Part shown: positions 45,409 to 54,000 of the stretch, in pieces
Numbering within the stretch: the stretch's first letter is position 1
How the letters are laid out: each line of letters opens with the position of its first letter
Assembly: GCF_001941975.2 (NCBI RefSeq)
Contig: NZ_CP146991.1
Span: 1,392,501-1,456,500 of the forward strand
From: Sporomusa sphaeroides DSM 2875
GTDB taxonomy: Bacteria > Bacillota > Negativicutes > Sporomusales > Sporomusaceae
Direction of reading: 5' to 3'
Length of the DNA stretch: 64,000 nucleotides
The notes under the pieces: model-generated
Seen by the model: the letters and a program-made list of their open reading frames with translations, nothing else
Databases searched by the model: none
Told to the model about the DNA's origin: nothing
Program-made: the position numbers and the translations under genes

Positions 45409-45593
45409 GTGGCAAAAAAAAATTCAAAAAATTGGATTGCCCGAAATGCAACGGCGATCGCGTTGTCCGATGTCCTCTGGCACCGGATGGCCTCACACTG
45501 TGTGATGGTGAATGCCCCCAATGCGGAGGAGAAGGGGAGATAAAGTGCCCGTGGTGCAACGGAACCGGAAGCGTTAAAATGCCAATTAATTAG
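45409..45593 (+). pseudogene. Frameshifted DnaJ-type zinc-finger small protein
   Basis: A GTG start with GGGAGGG six bases upstream opens a frame that soon meets a run of nine A residues (45414-45422). The next frame encodes CPKCNGDRVVRC, CDGECPQCGGEGEIKC and CPWCNGTG, the CxxCxGxG repeats of DnaJ-like zinc fingers, ending at TAG 45591-45593. That frame has no start with a ribosome site. One extra A would join the two. It is therefore a frameshift by mutation, sequencing error or slippage. Confidence 0.6.
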
Positions 45594-45620
45594 TCATTAA
45601 CCGAAAGGAAGTGGGTTTCT

Positions 45621-45926
45621 ATGCAGAACGCATCATACTTCGTCAGTTACTCTATATTTTTTACGTGCCAGGCCGATAAAGCTTACGCACGATACCAGGC
45701 CGAACAGCCGGATGGCGATAAAGCCAATGAACACTACAAGGTCTCACAAAAAAAATACAAGCGCGCTAAACAAATGTTGAAGGAGCTAGAGTGCAAATTC
45801 AACATATTATTAAAATACGGAGAACTAAAAAAATTGATTAAAAAAGCGCAAAAAAAGGGAAAGAAAGAACTCACCGAAATTCAAAAATATGTAAAAAAAG
45901 AATTAAAGGAAGGCGGGGTATTATAA
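45621..45926 (+). CDS. Hypothetical Lys-rich 101-aa protein
   Basis: Not recognised. Strongly basic and helical from about residue 35 to 95 with long Lys runs, suggesting a coiled coil or nucleic-acid contact. AAAGGAAGTGG ribosome site. 27 bases after the frameshifted zinc-finger gene; probably co-transcribed with it. Confidence 0.65.
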   Translation: MQNASYFVSYSIFFTCQADKAYARYQAEQPDGDKANEHYKVSQKKYKRAKQMLKELECKFNILLKYGELKKLIKKAQKKGKKELTEIQKYVKKELKEGGVL

Positions 45927-45981
45927 TCCCGCTCTTTTCCGCTTAGGCTTTTTACGAATTGCCAGGCCTAATTTGCAAAGC

Positions 45982-46188
45982 TCATTCAATATCCTTTTGC
46001 GAGGACTTATTTTTTTGTGCCTTTTTCTGCTCTTCCTGCTCTTTTTTTAACGCTTCAAGTCCTAAACGGATAAGCTCTGCTGTTGCTTCTGAGCGTGTTT
46101 GAAAGCGGCGTTCAAAGCGAAAGTCTTCTATTTGTTTGAACATATCAGTATCTACAGATACGGTATAACGTGGCTTGTCAGTAGCCAT
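45982..46188 (-). CDS. Ribbon-helix-helix regulator
   Basis: 68 aa. The N-terminal strand and two helices (PRYTVSVDTDMFKQIEDF ... RSEATAELIRLGLEAL) are an Arc/CopG-type DNA-binding fold; the Lys/Gln-rich tail is disordered. Start ATG (MATDKPRY) after AGGTGATAAAT. Divergent from a second RHH gene, with shared operator repeats between. No toxin gene is visible beside it. Confidence 0.82.
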   Translation of the reverse strand: MATDKPRYTVSVDTDMFKQIEDFRFERRFQTRSEATAELIRLGLEALKKEQEEQKKAQKNKSSQKDIE

Positions 46189-46212
46189 ATTTATCACCTC
46201 ACTTGTGATTAT

Positions 46213-46319
46213 ACACCAGTGAACCAACGGTGTAAAGATTAGTTCTTTTTTTAAAAAAACGTTGACAATGAATCAGTGAACCAATAAAATAAAACAATAA
46301 GGTTCAGTGAATCACTGCA
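46213..46319. promoter_or_regulatory. Divergent promoter/operator region with CAGTGAA repeats
   Basis: CAGTGAACCAA occurs at 46218-46226 and 46274-46284, and CAGTGAATCACTG, a perfect palindrome, at 46305-46317. A strong plus-strand promoter overlaps them: TTGACA (46262-46267), 17-base spacer, TAAAAT (46285-46290). One repeat sits in the spacer and the palindrome just downstream of the start point, an arrangement fitted to autorepression by the RHH proteins. Confidence 0.65.
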
Positions 46320-46337
46320 CCGATAAGGAGTGAGAAC

Positions 46338-46520
46338 ATGGTTGCGAATTTGAAACGTTTTACAGTTTCCATTAATCAGGATATGGAAGTGGATTTAAAT
46401 AAAGCCAAAAAAGAGACGTATTACAAAGAAACCCAGAGTGAAATGCTCAGGGACTTAATCAATCGCGGCCTCGCTTCTTTGAAAGAAGCGAAAGATAGCA
46501 ATCGTAACAAAAGCGTATAG
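46338..46520 (+). CDS. Second ribbon-helix-helix protein
   Basis: 60 aa, with KRFTVSINQDMEVDL strand-helix start and SEMLRDLINRGLASL helix, matching the Arc/CopG pattern. AAGGAGTGAG ribosome site. It is transcribed from the operator-covered promoter at 46262-46290 and diverges from the first RHH gene; the two are similar enough to suggest they bind the same sites. Confidence 0.8.
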   Translation: MVANLKRFTVSINQDMEVDLNKAKKETYYKETQSEMLRDLINRGLASLKEAKDSNRNKSV

Positions 46521-46624
46521 ATAGTTTCCCTTCTATAAACTGATTTTTAAAAAGAGTACAGGCAGTCTCCAAAAATATTTTTCAATCCGGTGATACAGAT
46601 ACCCTAAATATATAGGGGACGTGC

Positions 46625-46645
46625 ATTGTATAGGAAGTATACAAT
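46625..46645. promoter_or_regulatory. Inverted repeat upstream of tpsB
   Basis: ATTGTATA-GGAAG-TATACAAT, a perfect 8-bp inverted repeat, 49 bases before the tpsB start. It could be an operator for the two-partner secretion genes. Confidence 0.45.
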
Positions 46646-46693
46646 ACATACTTACGCAGGAATTTATTTTTCATAAAGAAAGGATGCTGTAAC

Positions 46694-48079
46694 TTGCAAA
46701 AAAAGATTCGCAAAAGGTTACTCAAAAAACTCGTTGTGTCCGTAGGGCTGGTCTGTAGTCTATGGGCTGCTTCCTTAGCCGGTATGACACCGGCTGAGGC
46801 GAGTGAAACACCGGCCATCCAAACCGTCATGGTCAATGCCATTACCTATTCAGGCAATGGCAAGCTGTCGAAGACGCAAATCGACTGGCTGCTGCCGGAA
46901 CTCAAAACAGGCAGTGTCAATGTTGCCGCTTTGTCACGGCAGATTCAACTGGTCAATGACAGCGGGGCAGCCAATCTGGCAGTAAAGTTTGTTGCCGACA
47001 AATCCGGTCAAACAACCGCAGTGATTACGGTCAAGGAAGTAAAGACCGAGCACTTCTTATTTCGTACTGACAATACCGGCAATGATTATACCGGTGATTA
47101 CCGGACATCGTTGACCTATGTCAATACCAATACCAGCAATCGTGCCGATATGCTTGGCATCGCCTATGTTACTTCACCCAATCATATGAGCGATGTTACC
47201 CAGGCGGCTTTATTTTACCGGCAAATCCTGCCTAAGGCGGGCGATAGCCTGTATTTTTCCTATAGCTATTCTGATGTGGACATGGGACAAATCGCCAGCT
47301 TCGGTGCTCTGAGTATGAACGCGACCGGTAAAGGCCATGCCTACGGCCTGCATTATCAACATAATTTAAATTATGGCGTTAACAAAAGAAACTGGCTGGA
47401 TTTTGGCGTTGACTATAAAGATTACAACAATGCCCAAAACTTTGCCATCAATGGAACCCCTATTTTTAAGCAAGGGACAGACTTCACCGTCACTACGCTG
47501 GGACTGACCTATGGTGGCAGTGTCCGCGATACAGCCAAAGTGACCAGCTATAGCCTGGGCTATGTTACTAATGTCAACGGCGACGAGGACAAATACAATA
47601 ACTACCGGACAGGCAGCGACAAAAGCTTTGGTATTGTCAAAGCCGGCATCAGCCACCAATACAAAATGGGCCGCGACTGGCTGGGTAGTTTCCGTCTGAA
47701 TGGGCAATATACCCGCGACAACCTTGTCACTACCGAGCAATTGGGAGCCGGCGGCATGTATAGTATCCGCGGCTTTGATGAACGGGCCATCAGCGCCGAT
47801 AACGGCTATATTGCCAGTATCGAATTCTACAGCCCGGAAGTTGCCAAAGGCCAGCGGTTTGTCATTTTCAGTGACATGGGCCATCTGTATAACAATCAAG
47901 CCAATATCGGGGAACTTAAAAACGACACTATCGCTTCCGTAGGCGTAGGTTATCGCTATACCGACAGTGTAAACGGCTGGAGCGGTTCGCTCGATTATGC
48001 GCATGTCGTCGATGACATTGAAAACAGAAACGACCAGGACAGCGGCAAATGGCATGTCAGTCTCAGTAAAAAATTCTAG
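46694..48079 (+). CDS. TpsB-type outer-membrane transporter (FhaC/ShlB family)
   Basis: 461 aa. A signal peptide (about 1-38) is followed by one POTRA-like domain (about 45-115) and a beta-barrel with the family (I/V)RG motif in YSIRGFDERA near 356, ending in Phe as outer-membrane proteins do. FhaC-type proteins usually have two POTRA domains and about 550 aa, so this is a short version. TTG start after AAAGGATG. It exports the TpsA protein encoded next. Direct evidence for an outer membrane. Confidence 0.85.
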   Translation: MQKKIRKRLLKKLVVSVGLVCSLWAASLAGMTPAEASETPAIQTVMVNAITYSGNGKLSKTQIDWLLPELKTGSVNVAALSRQIQLVNDSGAANLAVKFVADKSGQTTAVITVKEVKTEHFLFRTDNTGNDYTGDYRTSLTYVNTNTSNRADMLGIAYVTSPNHMSDVTQAALFYRQILPKAGDSLYFSYSYSDVDMGQIASFGALSMNATGKGHAYGLHYQHNLNYGVNKRNWLDFGVDYKDYNNAQNFAINGTPIFKQGTDFTVTTLGLTYGGSVRDTAKVTSYSLGYVTNVNGDEDKYNNYRTGSDKSFGIVKAGISHQYKMGRDWLGSFRLNGQYTRDNLVTTEQLGAGGMYSIRGFDERAISADNGYIASIEFYSPEVAKGQRFVIFSDMGHLYNNQANIGELKNDTIASVGVGYRYTDSVNGWSGSLDYAHVVDDIENRNDQDSGKWHVSLSKKF

Positions 48080-48096
48080 TGAAGGAGTGAATATCC

Positions 48097-50268
48097 ATGA
48101 AGCTACAACGAAAAATTAAGCGTAACATCAAACGTGCTCTGACGGGAGCAGCGTTGGCGGCCATGCTGATAACAGCTCCGGCCTTTGCATTGCCGCAAAC
48201 CCCTAATGTCATAGTAGGCAACGGTCAGATTACCATTGGCGATGGCGCGGGCGGCATTCTCAATATCGGCGTCAATGCCAACAGCGTGATTGACTGGAAC
48301 AGTTTCAGCATTGCCAGTGGGGAAACGGTGAACTTTAACTTTGCTAACCAACTGACGGTTTTAAATCGGGTAACCGGTACTGAAATGTCCCAACTCCTTG
48401 GCACTCTTAACGGTACCGGCGGCAGTGTTTTCCTGGTCAACCCTAACGGAGTGCTGGTGGGAGCAGGGGCGACCATCAATGCCAGCAACTTAGTGCTGTC
48501 GACACTGGATGTCAGCAATGATAAGTTTATGAAATGGGCTAACGGAGAAGTTGATACAGTAAGCTTTGCCAAAAGAGAACAGGATGCCATAGCCAAATCG
48601 GTTACAGTTGAAGGCGGTGCTTTCAGTATCGAGAAAAATCTCGACTTAATTGGCGGCAGTGTCAGCATTGCGCCGGGAGTTTCTATAGCAATAGATGGTG
48701 AAGTCTACTTGCTGGCCGGTGACAAGGTTGACAGAGCTTCCGATCAGGTTCTTTCAGTAACTAGTCAGATTGACAATCGGGTGACTGTTCAGGGTAACTT
48801 AAAAGGTGAAGGCGTTTGGGTACAGGGTGGAACTGTCAGCTTGGACAATGCGGAAATAGCGGGAGAATGGACCGATCTAATTGCCGCCAAGCAATATACG
48901 GTAGGTGATACTACTGACCGTATATCCGCCACTTCAGACAATAAGCTTAGTGTTATAAATAGTCAGATAACCATCGATGGAGATGAGAATGAATTGGCTA
49001 TGCTGATTGGCGGTCAGATTGTTATGACTGGTAGTGATATCAGTATTGATGAAGGTCATCATGTGGGTATTATTGCGGCGAACCAGATACAGTCAAATTA
49101 TGCAAGTGAGAGTATGGGTGAGCCACCACCTTACTTCAGGGGGGCCGATATTACAGCCGATTCGACCAATACCATTACCTTGAATGAGGTATCGATTACT
49201 AGTGTTCAGGATGGGCCGGTATTCATTCTGGGCGGCAAGGTCGATACAACAGGTACTTCTGCTATCAAAGGCGGTGAAGTATTAATCGGTGCCGGCAGCA
49301 AGCTGGGTGTGGAAGCGGATAGTGATGATGACACCGGGCAGTATTGGGACGAATATTACTTCACCGATTATTTCAAAAGCGGTCTGGGAAATACGGTGAA
49401 CTTAGGGCAAGGTACGACACTGGTCGCTAATGGCGAAGCAGCCATTTACGCCAATGCTGTTACCAATGCCGGAACGATTAACGCTCATGGTCATTATGGA
49501 ATTAATATCCGAGCGGTTGATGAACGAAATTTTAATGAGGAAGGTAACATAGGTTATCAAATCTCTTCCAAAAACAATAAGGTCATTAATACCGGAACAA
49601 TCTTTGCCGATCAGGCCAATTTTGATTCCGGTGCGGACCCGGAGTATGGCATAATCGGGATTGCTGCGAGCATCATTGATAATACCGGCACGATTGAGGC
49701 TCGCAGGCATCAGGATGCGCCTTGGACTGATAAGACCACAGGAGCTGCCGAACTTTTGGCGGTAGGCACAGTCACAGGTGTTGACCGTACTGACGAATCA
49801 ATAAAAGTGGCTGAGCTGAACCGTGATTTGGATAATTACAGGTATAAGCTTGTTTGGCAAGGGGAAGGGGATATGGAAGCACCTGGCATCGTGGAAACGC
49901 TGTCATTAAATGGCGGTGCAACCAACCCAGCCATTGATGACATCCTAAACGGCAGCGGCAGCTTGGCAGATAAGCAACAGCAGATTATTGCCGTGGTACA
50001 TACCATTAACGGCTTACCGGCCGACGAGCAACCTGCCGCTGTAGTAGGTGCCCTCCACTCCATCTTAGGCCAAGGCTCTTTGTCACAGAGTGAAAAGGAA
50101 TCCCTTCTCAGCAGTGTTGTTAATAGCTATGAAGGCACAGCCGCCGGCAGGACAGAAGCCAATAACCAAACCACTATCAACCAAGCCAGCACTGCCGGGG
50201 ATACGAATAACCCTGCGCCTGCTTTCACTGATGGTGAGAGTGAAGGCAGCAATGTAGTATTTCAATAA
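48097..50268 (+). CDS. TpsA-type exoprotein with haemagglutinin (TPS) domain
   Basis: 723 aa. A signal peptide (about 1-31, ending AFA) is followed by the TPS secretion domain (about 32-190) with NRVTG and NPNGVLVG motifs, then a beta-helix repeat region (to about 560) rich in Gly, Thr, Asn and Ile. The tail (about 560-723) is less repetitive and Gln/Ser-rich. Cys-free, as expected for a secreted beta-helix. Short for the family; likely a small adhesin. AAGGAGTG ribosome site, 17 bases after tpsB. Confidence 0.88.
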   Translation: MKLQRKIKRNIKRALTGAALAAMLITAPAFALPQTPNVIVGNGQITIGDGAGGILNIGVNANSVIDWNSFSIASGETVNFNFANQLTVLNRVTGTEMSQLLGTLNGTGGSVFLVNPNGVLVGAGATINASNLVLSTLDVSNDKFMKWANGEVDTVSFAKREQDAIAKSVTVEGGAFSIEKNLDLIGGSVSIAPGVSIAIDGEVYLLAGDKVDRASDQVLSVTSQIDNRVTVQGNLKGEGVWVQGGTVSLDNAEIAGEWTDLIAAKQYTVGDTTDRISATSDNKLSVINSQITIDGDENELAMLIGGQIVMTGSDISIDEGHHVGIIAANQIQSNYASESMGEPPPYFRGADITADSTNTITLNEVSITSVQDGPVFILGGKVDTTGTSAIKGGEVLIGAGSKLGVEADSDDDTGQYWDEYYFTDYFKSGLGNTVNLGQGTTLVANGEAAIYANAVTNAGTINAHGHYGINIRAVDERNFNEEGNIGYQISSKNNKVINTGTIFADQANFDSGADPEYGIIGIAASIIDNTGTIEARRHQDAPWTDKTTGAAELLAVGTVTGVDRTDESIKVAELNRDLDNYRYKLVWQGEGDMEAPGIVETLSLNGGATNPAIDDILNGSGSLADKQQQIIAVVHTINGLPADEQPAAVVGALHSILGQGSLSQSEKESLLSSVVNSYEGTAAGRTEANNQTTINQASTAGDTNNPAPAFTDGESEGSNVVFQ

Positions 50269-50350
50269 TCCAACAGAATAAGTAACATCTATAAAGAGTG
50301 AGTATTGTCAGTACCTATGAGACTATCGCTCTACAAGGTCTGTGAAGCAC

Positions 50351-50396
50351 AAAAAATAGCAACCGGCAGTATGTGATATGCCGGTTGCTATTTTTT
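50351..50396. terminator. Bidirectional terminator between tpsA and metA
   Basis: AAAAAATAGCAACCGGCA pairs perfectly with its complement around a 10-base loop, ending in T6. It lies between convergent genes. Confidence 0.92.
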
Positions 50397-50412
50397 GTTT
50401 CACATATTCACC

Positions 50413-51330
50413 TTACAAACGCGACAAATCGAACGGGGTTTCCTGATAAACATAGTAATTCAACCAGTTAGAGAATAAGAGATTGGCTGCACTCCGCCAA
50501 AGCACGACCGGCGGTTTACTCGGGTCGTTGCCGGGATAATAGTTACAGGGGATATTAATGGGTAATTTTTGCGAAATATCACGGTCATATTCTGACTTGA
50601 GCGTCAGCGGGTCATATTCGGAGTGTCCGGTTATAAAGATTTGCCGGCCGTCGCTGTCAGCTACCGTGTGAACACCGGCGGCTGCGGATTCTGAGAGGAT
50701 GCGGAGGGCAGAGTTTTTTTCAATATCTTCCCGCCTGACTTCGGTATGCCGGGAATGGGGAACATAGAATATATCGTCAAACCCCCGGAACAGCTTGTCC
50801 TGGTTAGGAGAAATAATGTTATGCGGAAAAACTCCGAACATTTTTTCCGGCAGGCTGTACTTCGGAATGCCATAGTGATAATATAAACCGGCTTGGGCTC
50901 CCCAGCAAATGTGCAGCGTGGAATAGACGTGCTTCTTGCTCCATTCCATTATTTCGCAAAGCTCATCCCAGTAAGCCACTTGCTCAAAAGGCATTTGTTC
51001 CACAGGCGCGCCGGTGATGATCATACCGTCATAATTGCGCGATTTGATGGTATCAAAAGTCTCATAAAATTTGATGAGATGTTCTTGCGGGGTGTGTTTG
51101 GGTGTATGGGTTGCCGTATACATAAAATCAACTTCTACCTGAAGGGGTGAGTTGCCTAATAAGCGCAGCAATTGTGTTTCGGTGACAATCTTGGTTGGCA
51201 TCAGGTTGAGCAGCAGAACCTTAAGCGGGCGGATATCTTGACTATAGGCCCGGTCTTCATACATGATAAATACATTTTCGCTTTCAAGAATATTGGCGGC
51301 AGGTAAGTTGTTGGGAATTGCTATCGGCAT
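50413..51330 (-). CDS. metAA: Homoserine O-acetyltransferase (MetA family)
   Basis: First step committed to methionine: acylates homoserine. 305 aa starting [10 protein letters not shown] after GGAGGATG. With this start the catalytic Cys is 142 (HICWGAQ), and residue 111 in GAPVEQ is Glu. In MetA enzymes Glu111 goes with acetyl-CoA and Gly111 with succinyl-CoA use, so this is called the acetyl type. A promoter and an attenuator-like hairpin precede it; no SAM-box motif was found in the leader. Confidence 0.93.
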   Translation of the reverse strand: MPIAIPNNLPAANILESENVFIMYEDRAYSQDIRPLKVLLLNLMPTKIVTETQLLRLLGNSPLQVEVDFMYTATHTPKHTPQEHLIKFYETFDTIKSRNYDGMIITGAPVEQMPFEQVAYWDELCEIMEWSKKHVYSTLHICWGAQAGLYYHYGIPKYSLPEKMFGVFPHNIISPNQDKLFRGFDDIFYVPHSRHTEVRREDIEKNSALRILSESAAAGVHTVADSDGRQIFITGHSEYDPLTLKSEYDRDISQKLPINIPCNYYPGNDPSKPPVVLWRSAANLLFSNWLNYYVYQETPFDLSRL

Positions 51331-51350
51331 ATTTTCATCCTCCAATACAG

Positions 51351-51382
51351 AAAAAGCATCTGCCAGTAAAACAGATGCTTTT
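51351..51382 (-). terminator. Attenuator-like hairpin in the metA leader
   Basis: Read on the minus strand: AAAAGCATCTG, loop, CAGATGCTTTTT. It lies between the metA promoter (51413-51441) and its start codon, so it would end transcription before the gene unless antagonised. Confidence 0.6.
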
Positions 51383-51412
51383 ACATTGCAAAAAAATTTG
51401 CTAAGTTAATTT

Positions 51413-51441
51413 AATATAACCTATCTGTGAAAAATAGTCAA
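51413..51441 (-). promoter_or_regulatory. metA promoter
   Basis: Minus strand TTGACT (complement 51436-51441), 17-base spacer, TATATT (complement 51413-51418). Close to the sigma-70 consensus and about 85 bases upstream of the start codon. Confidence 0.65.
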
Positions 51442-51566
51442 TAATGGGAGAAAAATGTGTTCTTTATTTTGTAGAAAAACTGTAAATAGCTGCCAGGATG
51501 GACAGCAGGAAAAATATTACTACTATAGAATAAATATTATATCAAACGTAAGGAGGGTTACAAGTA

Positions 51567-52136
51567 ATGGCGAAAAAAATTCTTATACTGACTGGTGATT
51601 GTGCTGAAGATTATGAGGTTAAAGTACCCCAGCAGGCACTGATGATGCTTGGTTACCAAGTTGACGTAGCCGTACCTAATAAGAAGGCCGGTGACACGGC
51701 GCAGCTGGTTGTGCACGATTTTACCGGGCTGGATACCTATGTGGAACTTACCGGACATCGAATTCAGGTCGATATTGCTGCTAAGGATGTTAAGCCGGAA
51801 GAATATGTCGGGCTGGTAGTCCCCGGCGGTCGTGCTCCTGAATATATTCGCATGTATCCCGAAGTTATTACGTTGGTAAAAGCTTTCTTTGCTGCCGGCA
51901 AGCCTGTGGCCGCCATCTGCCACGGAACGCAGCTTTTGGCCCCGGCTGACGTATTGACAGGCAAAACCGTAACTTCCTATCCGGCGTGTGCGGCAGAATG
52001 CCAGTTGGCCGGCGCGGAGTGGAAAAATGAGCAGGTCGTTGTCAGCGGTAATCTGGTGACGGCGCAAGCCTGGCCGGATCATCCGGCGTGGTTACGGGCT
52101 TTTGTTGACTTGTTAGGGGCTAAAATCAGTATTTAG
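51567..52136 (+). CDS. DJ-1/PfpI family protein
   Basis: 189 aa of the class I glutamine-amidotransferase-like fold. The nucleophile Cys lies in AAICHGTQLL near 117, with Glu in DCAEDYE near 15. Family members are proteases, glyoxalases or general stress proteins; the activity here is not determined by sequence. AAGGAGGG ribosome site. Single gene with its own terminator. Confidence 0.88.
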   Translation: MAKKILILTGDCAEDYEVKVPQQALMMLGYQVDVAVPNKKAGDTAQLVVHDFTGLDTYVELTGHRIQVDIAAKDVKPEEYVGLVVPGGRAPEYIRMYPEVITLVKAFFAAGKPVAAICHGTQLLAPADVLTGKTVTSYPACAAECQLAGAEWKNEQVVVSGNLVTAQAWPDHPAWLRAFVDLLGAKISI

Positions 52137-52197
52137 ACAGTAATTACATAACATCCTGTTTGCAGGCCTTCAGGCTGAAACAGGGTGGCAGCAATAG

Positions 52198-52237
52198 AAC
52201 TGAGTACCGAAAGCTATGCTTTCAGTACTCAGTTTTT
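52198..52237 (+). terminator. Terminator after the DJ-1/PfpI gene
   Basis: AACTGAGTACCGAAAGC pairs with GCTTTCAGTACTCAGTT (one mismatch) around TAT, then TTTTGTT. Confidence 0.85.
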
Positions 52238-52259
52238 GTTAGTCTGCACAACCACCAAA

Positions 52260-52304
52260 ACAAGGCCTGGCGGGACGACCGTCATACAACGCTGCGCCGC
52301 TGGT
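52260..52304 (+). repeat. Dispersed GC-rich repeat, copy B
   Basis: About three quarters identical to 6657-6702, best in the ACAACGCTG-N-GCCGCT core. The rest of the 350-base interval 52137-52487 holds the terminator and A+T-rich DNA with no gene seen. Confidence 0.45.
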
Positions 52305-52487
52305 ACTTAACCTCTGTTAACGCACAACAACACCCCGCGCCTCAGTGATGTTGAAATTGGCTTGCAGCAAGCTTTATAATCAGCAAGCCTTTGGGTGGTA
52401 ATACTATATATGGACAAATCCTGGTATTCGCGATAAAATGACGCTTAGAACTATTTGCCAGTACTACGAAAAAAAGGGGTGCAGCTA

Positions 52488-53963
52488 TTGTTTGTTCATG
52501 AGCTTATTCAGCAGGGTACGCCAAGCAGCATAGCTTTTCATGGAAAAGATTATGTAACATATGCTGAGTTTAGCCAACAGGTAGAAAAATACCGCAATTA
52601 TTTTTATATGTCAGGTATCCGGACCGGTGAAAATGTAGGATTGTTTTCGCGGAATTCGGTTGACTTTGTTTACTCGTATATGGCCATTGTCAGTCTCGGG
52701 GCCGTAGTAGTGCCTATTAACTTCCAACTGACAGCACGGGAGACGGCTTTCATCATTAAAGATGCCAAAATGAAGCAGCTGGTTACGATGGAGCGTCTGG
52801 ACCTTGATGACGAACTTGCGCAGCTGGGATACGCCCAGGAGGTCAAACAGCTTGTCCTGCCGGATGTCAGGCAGGATGTAGAACACCAGCGGCTGTTTGC
52901 CGCTCCGGCTATATCTGATGAGTTTGACGAGAACCGCCCCTGTGTCATCATTTATACTTCCGGTACTACCGGCAGCCCGAAAGGTGCGGTGTTATCCCAT
53001 AAAAATCTGGTAAGTAATGCGAAAGCTTTTGGTGAAGTGCTGCCTGTTACTGCCGGCGATAATGTACTATGTGTGCTCCCGATGTATCATTGCTTTGCCT
53101 GGACCTGCGCCATACTGAACGCCCTGCTTTGCGGAGCGTCGATTACCGTTTTGGAGGCTTTTGCGCCCAAAGAAACCATTGCCGCCATTAAAGAGCATGG
53201 CGTAACTGTCATTTATGGGGTACCGCCCATGTATAACCTCCTTACCCGTGTCGGGCAGAGGGATGACCTGGCAGGAGTAAAACTCCTCATATCCGGCGGG
53301 GCGTCGCTGCCGGAAAAGGTGGCGATACAATTTGCCGATAAGTATGGTATAAAAATTCTCGAAGGTTACGGCCTTTCCGAAGCCTCGCCGGTTGTGGCCC
53401 TAAATCCGGTAGAAAAGCCTAAATACTGTTCTATCGGCAAAGCTCTCCCCGGCCTGGAAGTTACAGTGGTTGATGAGCAAGGCCAGTCTTTGCCGCCAGG
53501 GGTGGTAGGCGAAATTGTTGTCCGCGGGCCCACGGTGATGTTAGGCTATTTCAATTTGCCGGACGAGACGGCCAAGGCAATGAAAGACGGTTGGCTTCAT
53601 ACCGGAGATTTGGCTTACCAGGATGCTGAAGGCTATTTCTTTGTTGTCGACCGCTTGAAGGACTTAATTATAGCCAATGGAGAAAATATTTATCCGCGTG
53701 AGATTGAGGAATTGCTGTATGCCTATCCGGGTATTATTGAGGCCAGCGTAATTGGTGTGCCTGATCAACTGCGCGGTCAGGTGGCGCGCGCTTATATTGT
53801 GCTGGCAGAAGGCCAGCATTTTGATAAAAAAGCGGTCAGAGAGTATTTGCAAAGCAATATTGCCGCCTATAAAATCCCGCGGGATTTCATTGTTGTGAGT
53901 GCTTTGCCGAAGAATCAGACAGGCAAGATATTAAAACGCGTACTCCGCGAGCAGGCAGGGTGA
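52488..53963 (+). CDS. Acyl-CoA synthetase (AMP-forming)
   Basis: About 491 aa adenylate-forming ligase of the long-chain/medium-chain acyl-CoA type. Motifs: IIYTSGTTGSPKG near 165, GYGLSEASP near 300, GWLHTGDLAY near 375, and KNQTGKILKR at the C-terminus with the catalytic Lys. Start is the TTG (MFVHELIQ) with AAGGGGTG upstream; the longer frame reads through that site. Chain-length preference unknown. The GNAT gene follows at 37 bases. Confidence 0.9.
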   Translation: MFVHELIQQGTPSSIAFHGKDYVTYAEFSQQVEKYRNYFYMSGIRTGENVGLFSRNSVDFVYSYMAIVSLGAVVVPINFQLTARETAFIIKDAKMKQLVTMERLDLDDELAQLGYAQEVKQLVLPDVRQDVEHQRLFAAPAISDEFDENRPCVIIYTSGTTGSPKGAVLSHKNLVSNAKAFGEVLPVTAGDNVLCVLPMYHCFAWTCAILNALLCGASITVLEAFAPKETIAAIKEHGVTVIYGVPPMYNLLTRVGQRDDLAGVKLLISGGASLPEKVAIQFADKYGIKILEGYGLSEASPVVALNPVEKPKYCSIGKALPGLEVTVVDEQGQSLPPGVVGEIVVRGPTVMLGYFNLPDETAKAMKDGWLHTGDLAYQDAEGYFFVVDRLKDLIIANGENIYPREIEELLYAYPGIIEASVIGVPDQLRGQVARAYIVLAEGQHFDKKAVREYLQSNIAAYKIPRDFIVVSALPKNQTGKILKRVLREQAG

Positions 53964-54000
53964 GAGTGTATCAATTTCATGTACTGGCAGGCCGGCAGTT

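Noticed and set aside
51383-51560. SAM riboswitch upstream of metA
   Set aside because: The leader lacks the conserved SAM-I core and is too short between the promoter and the hairpin.
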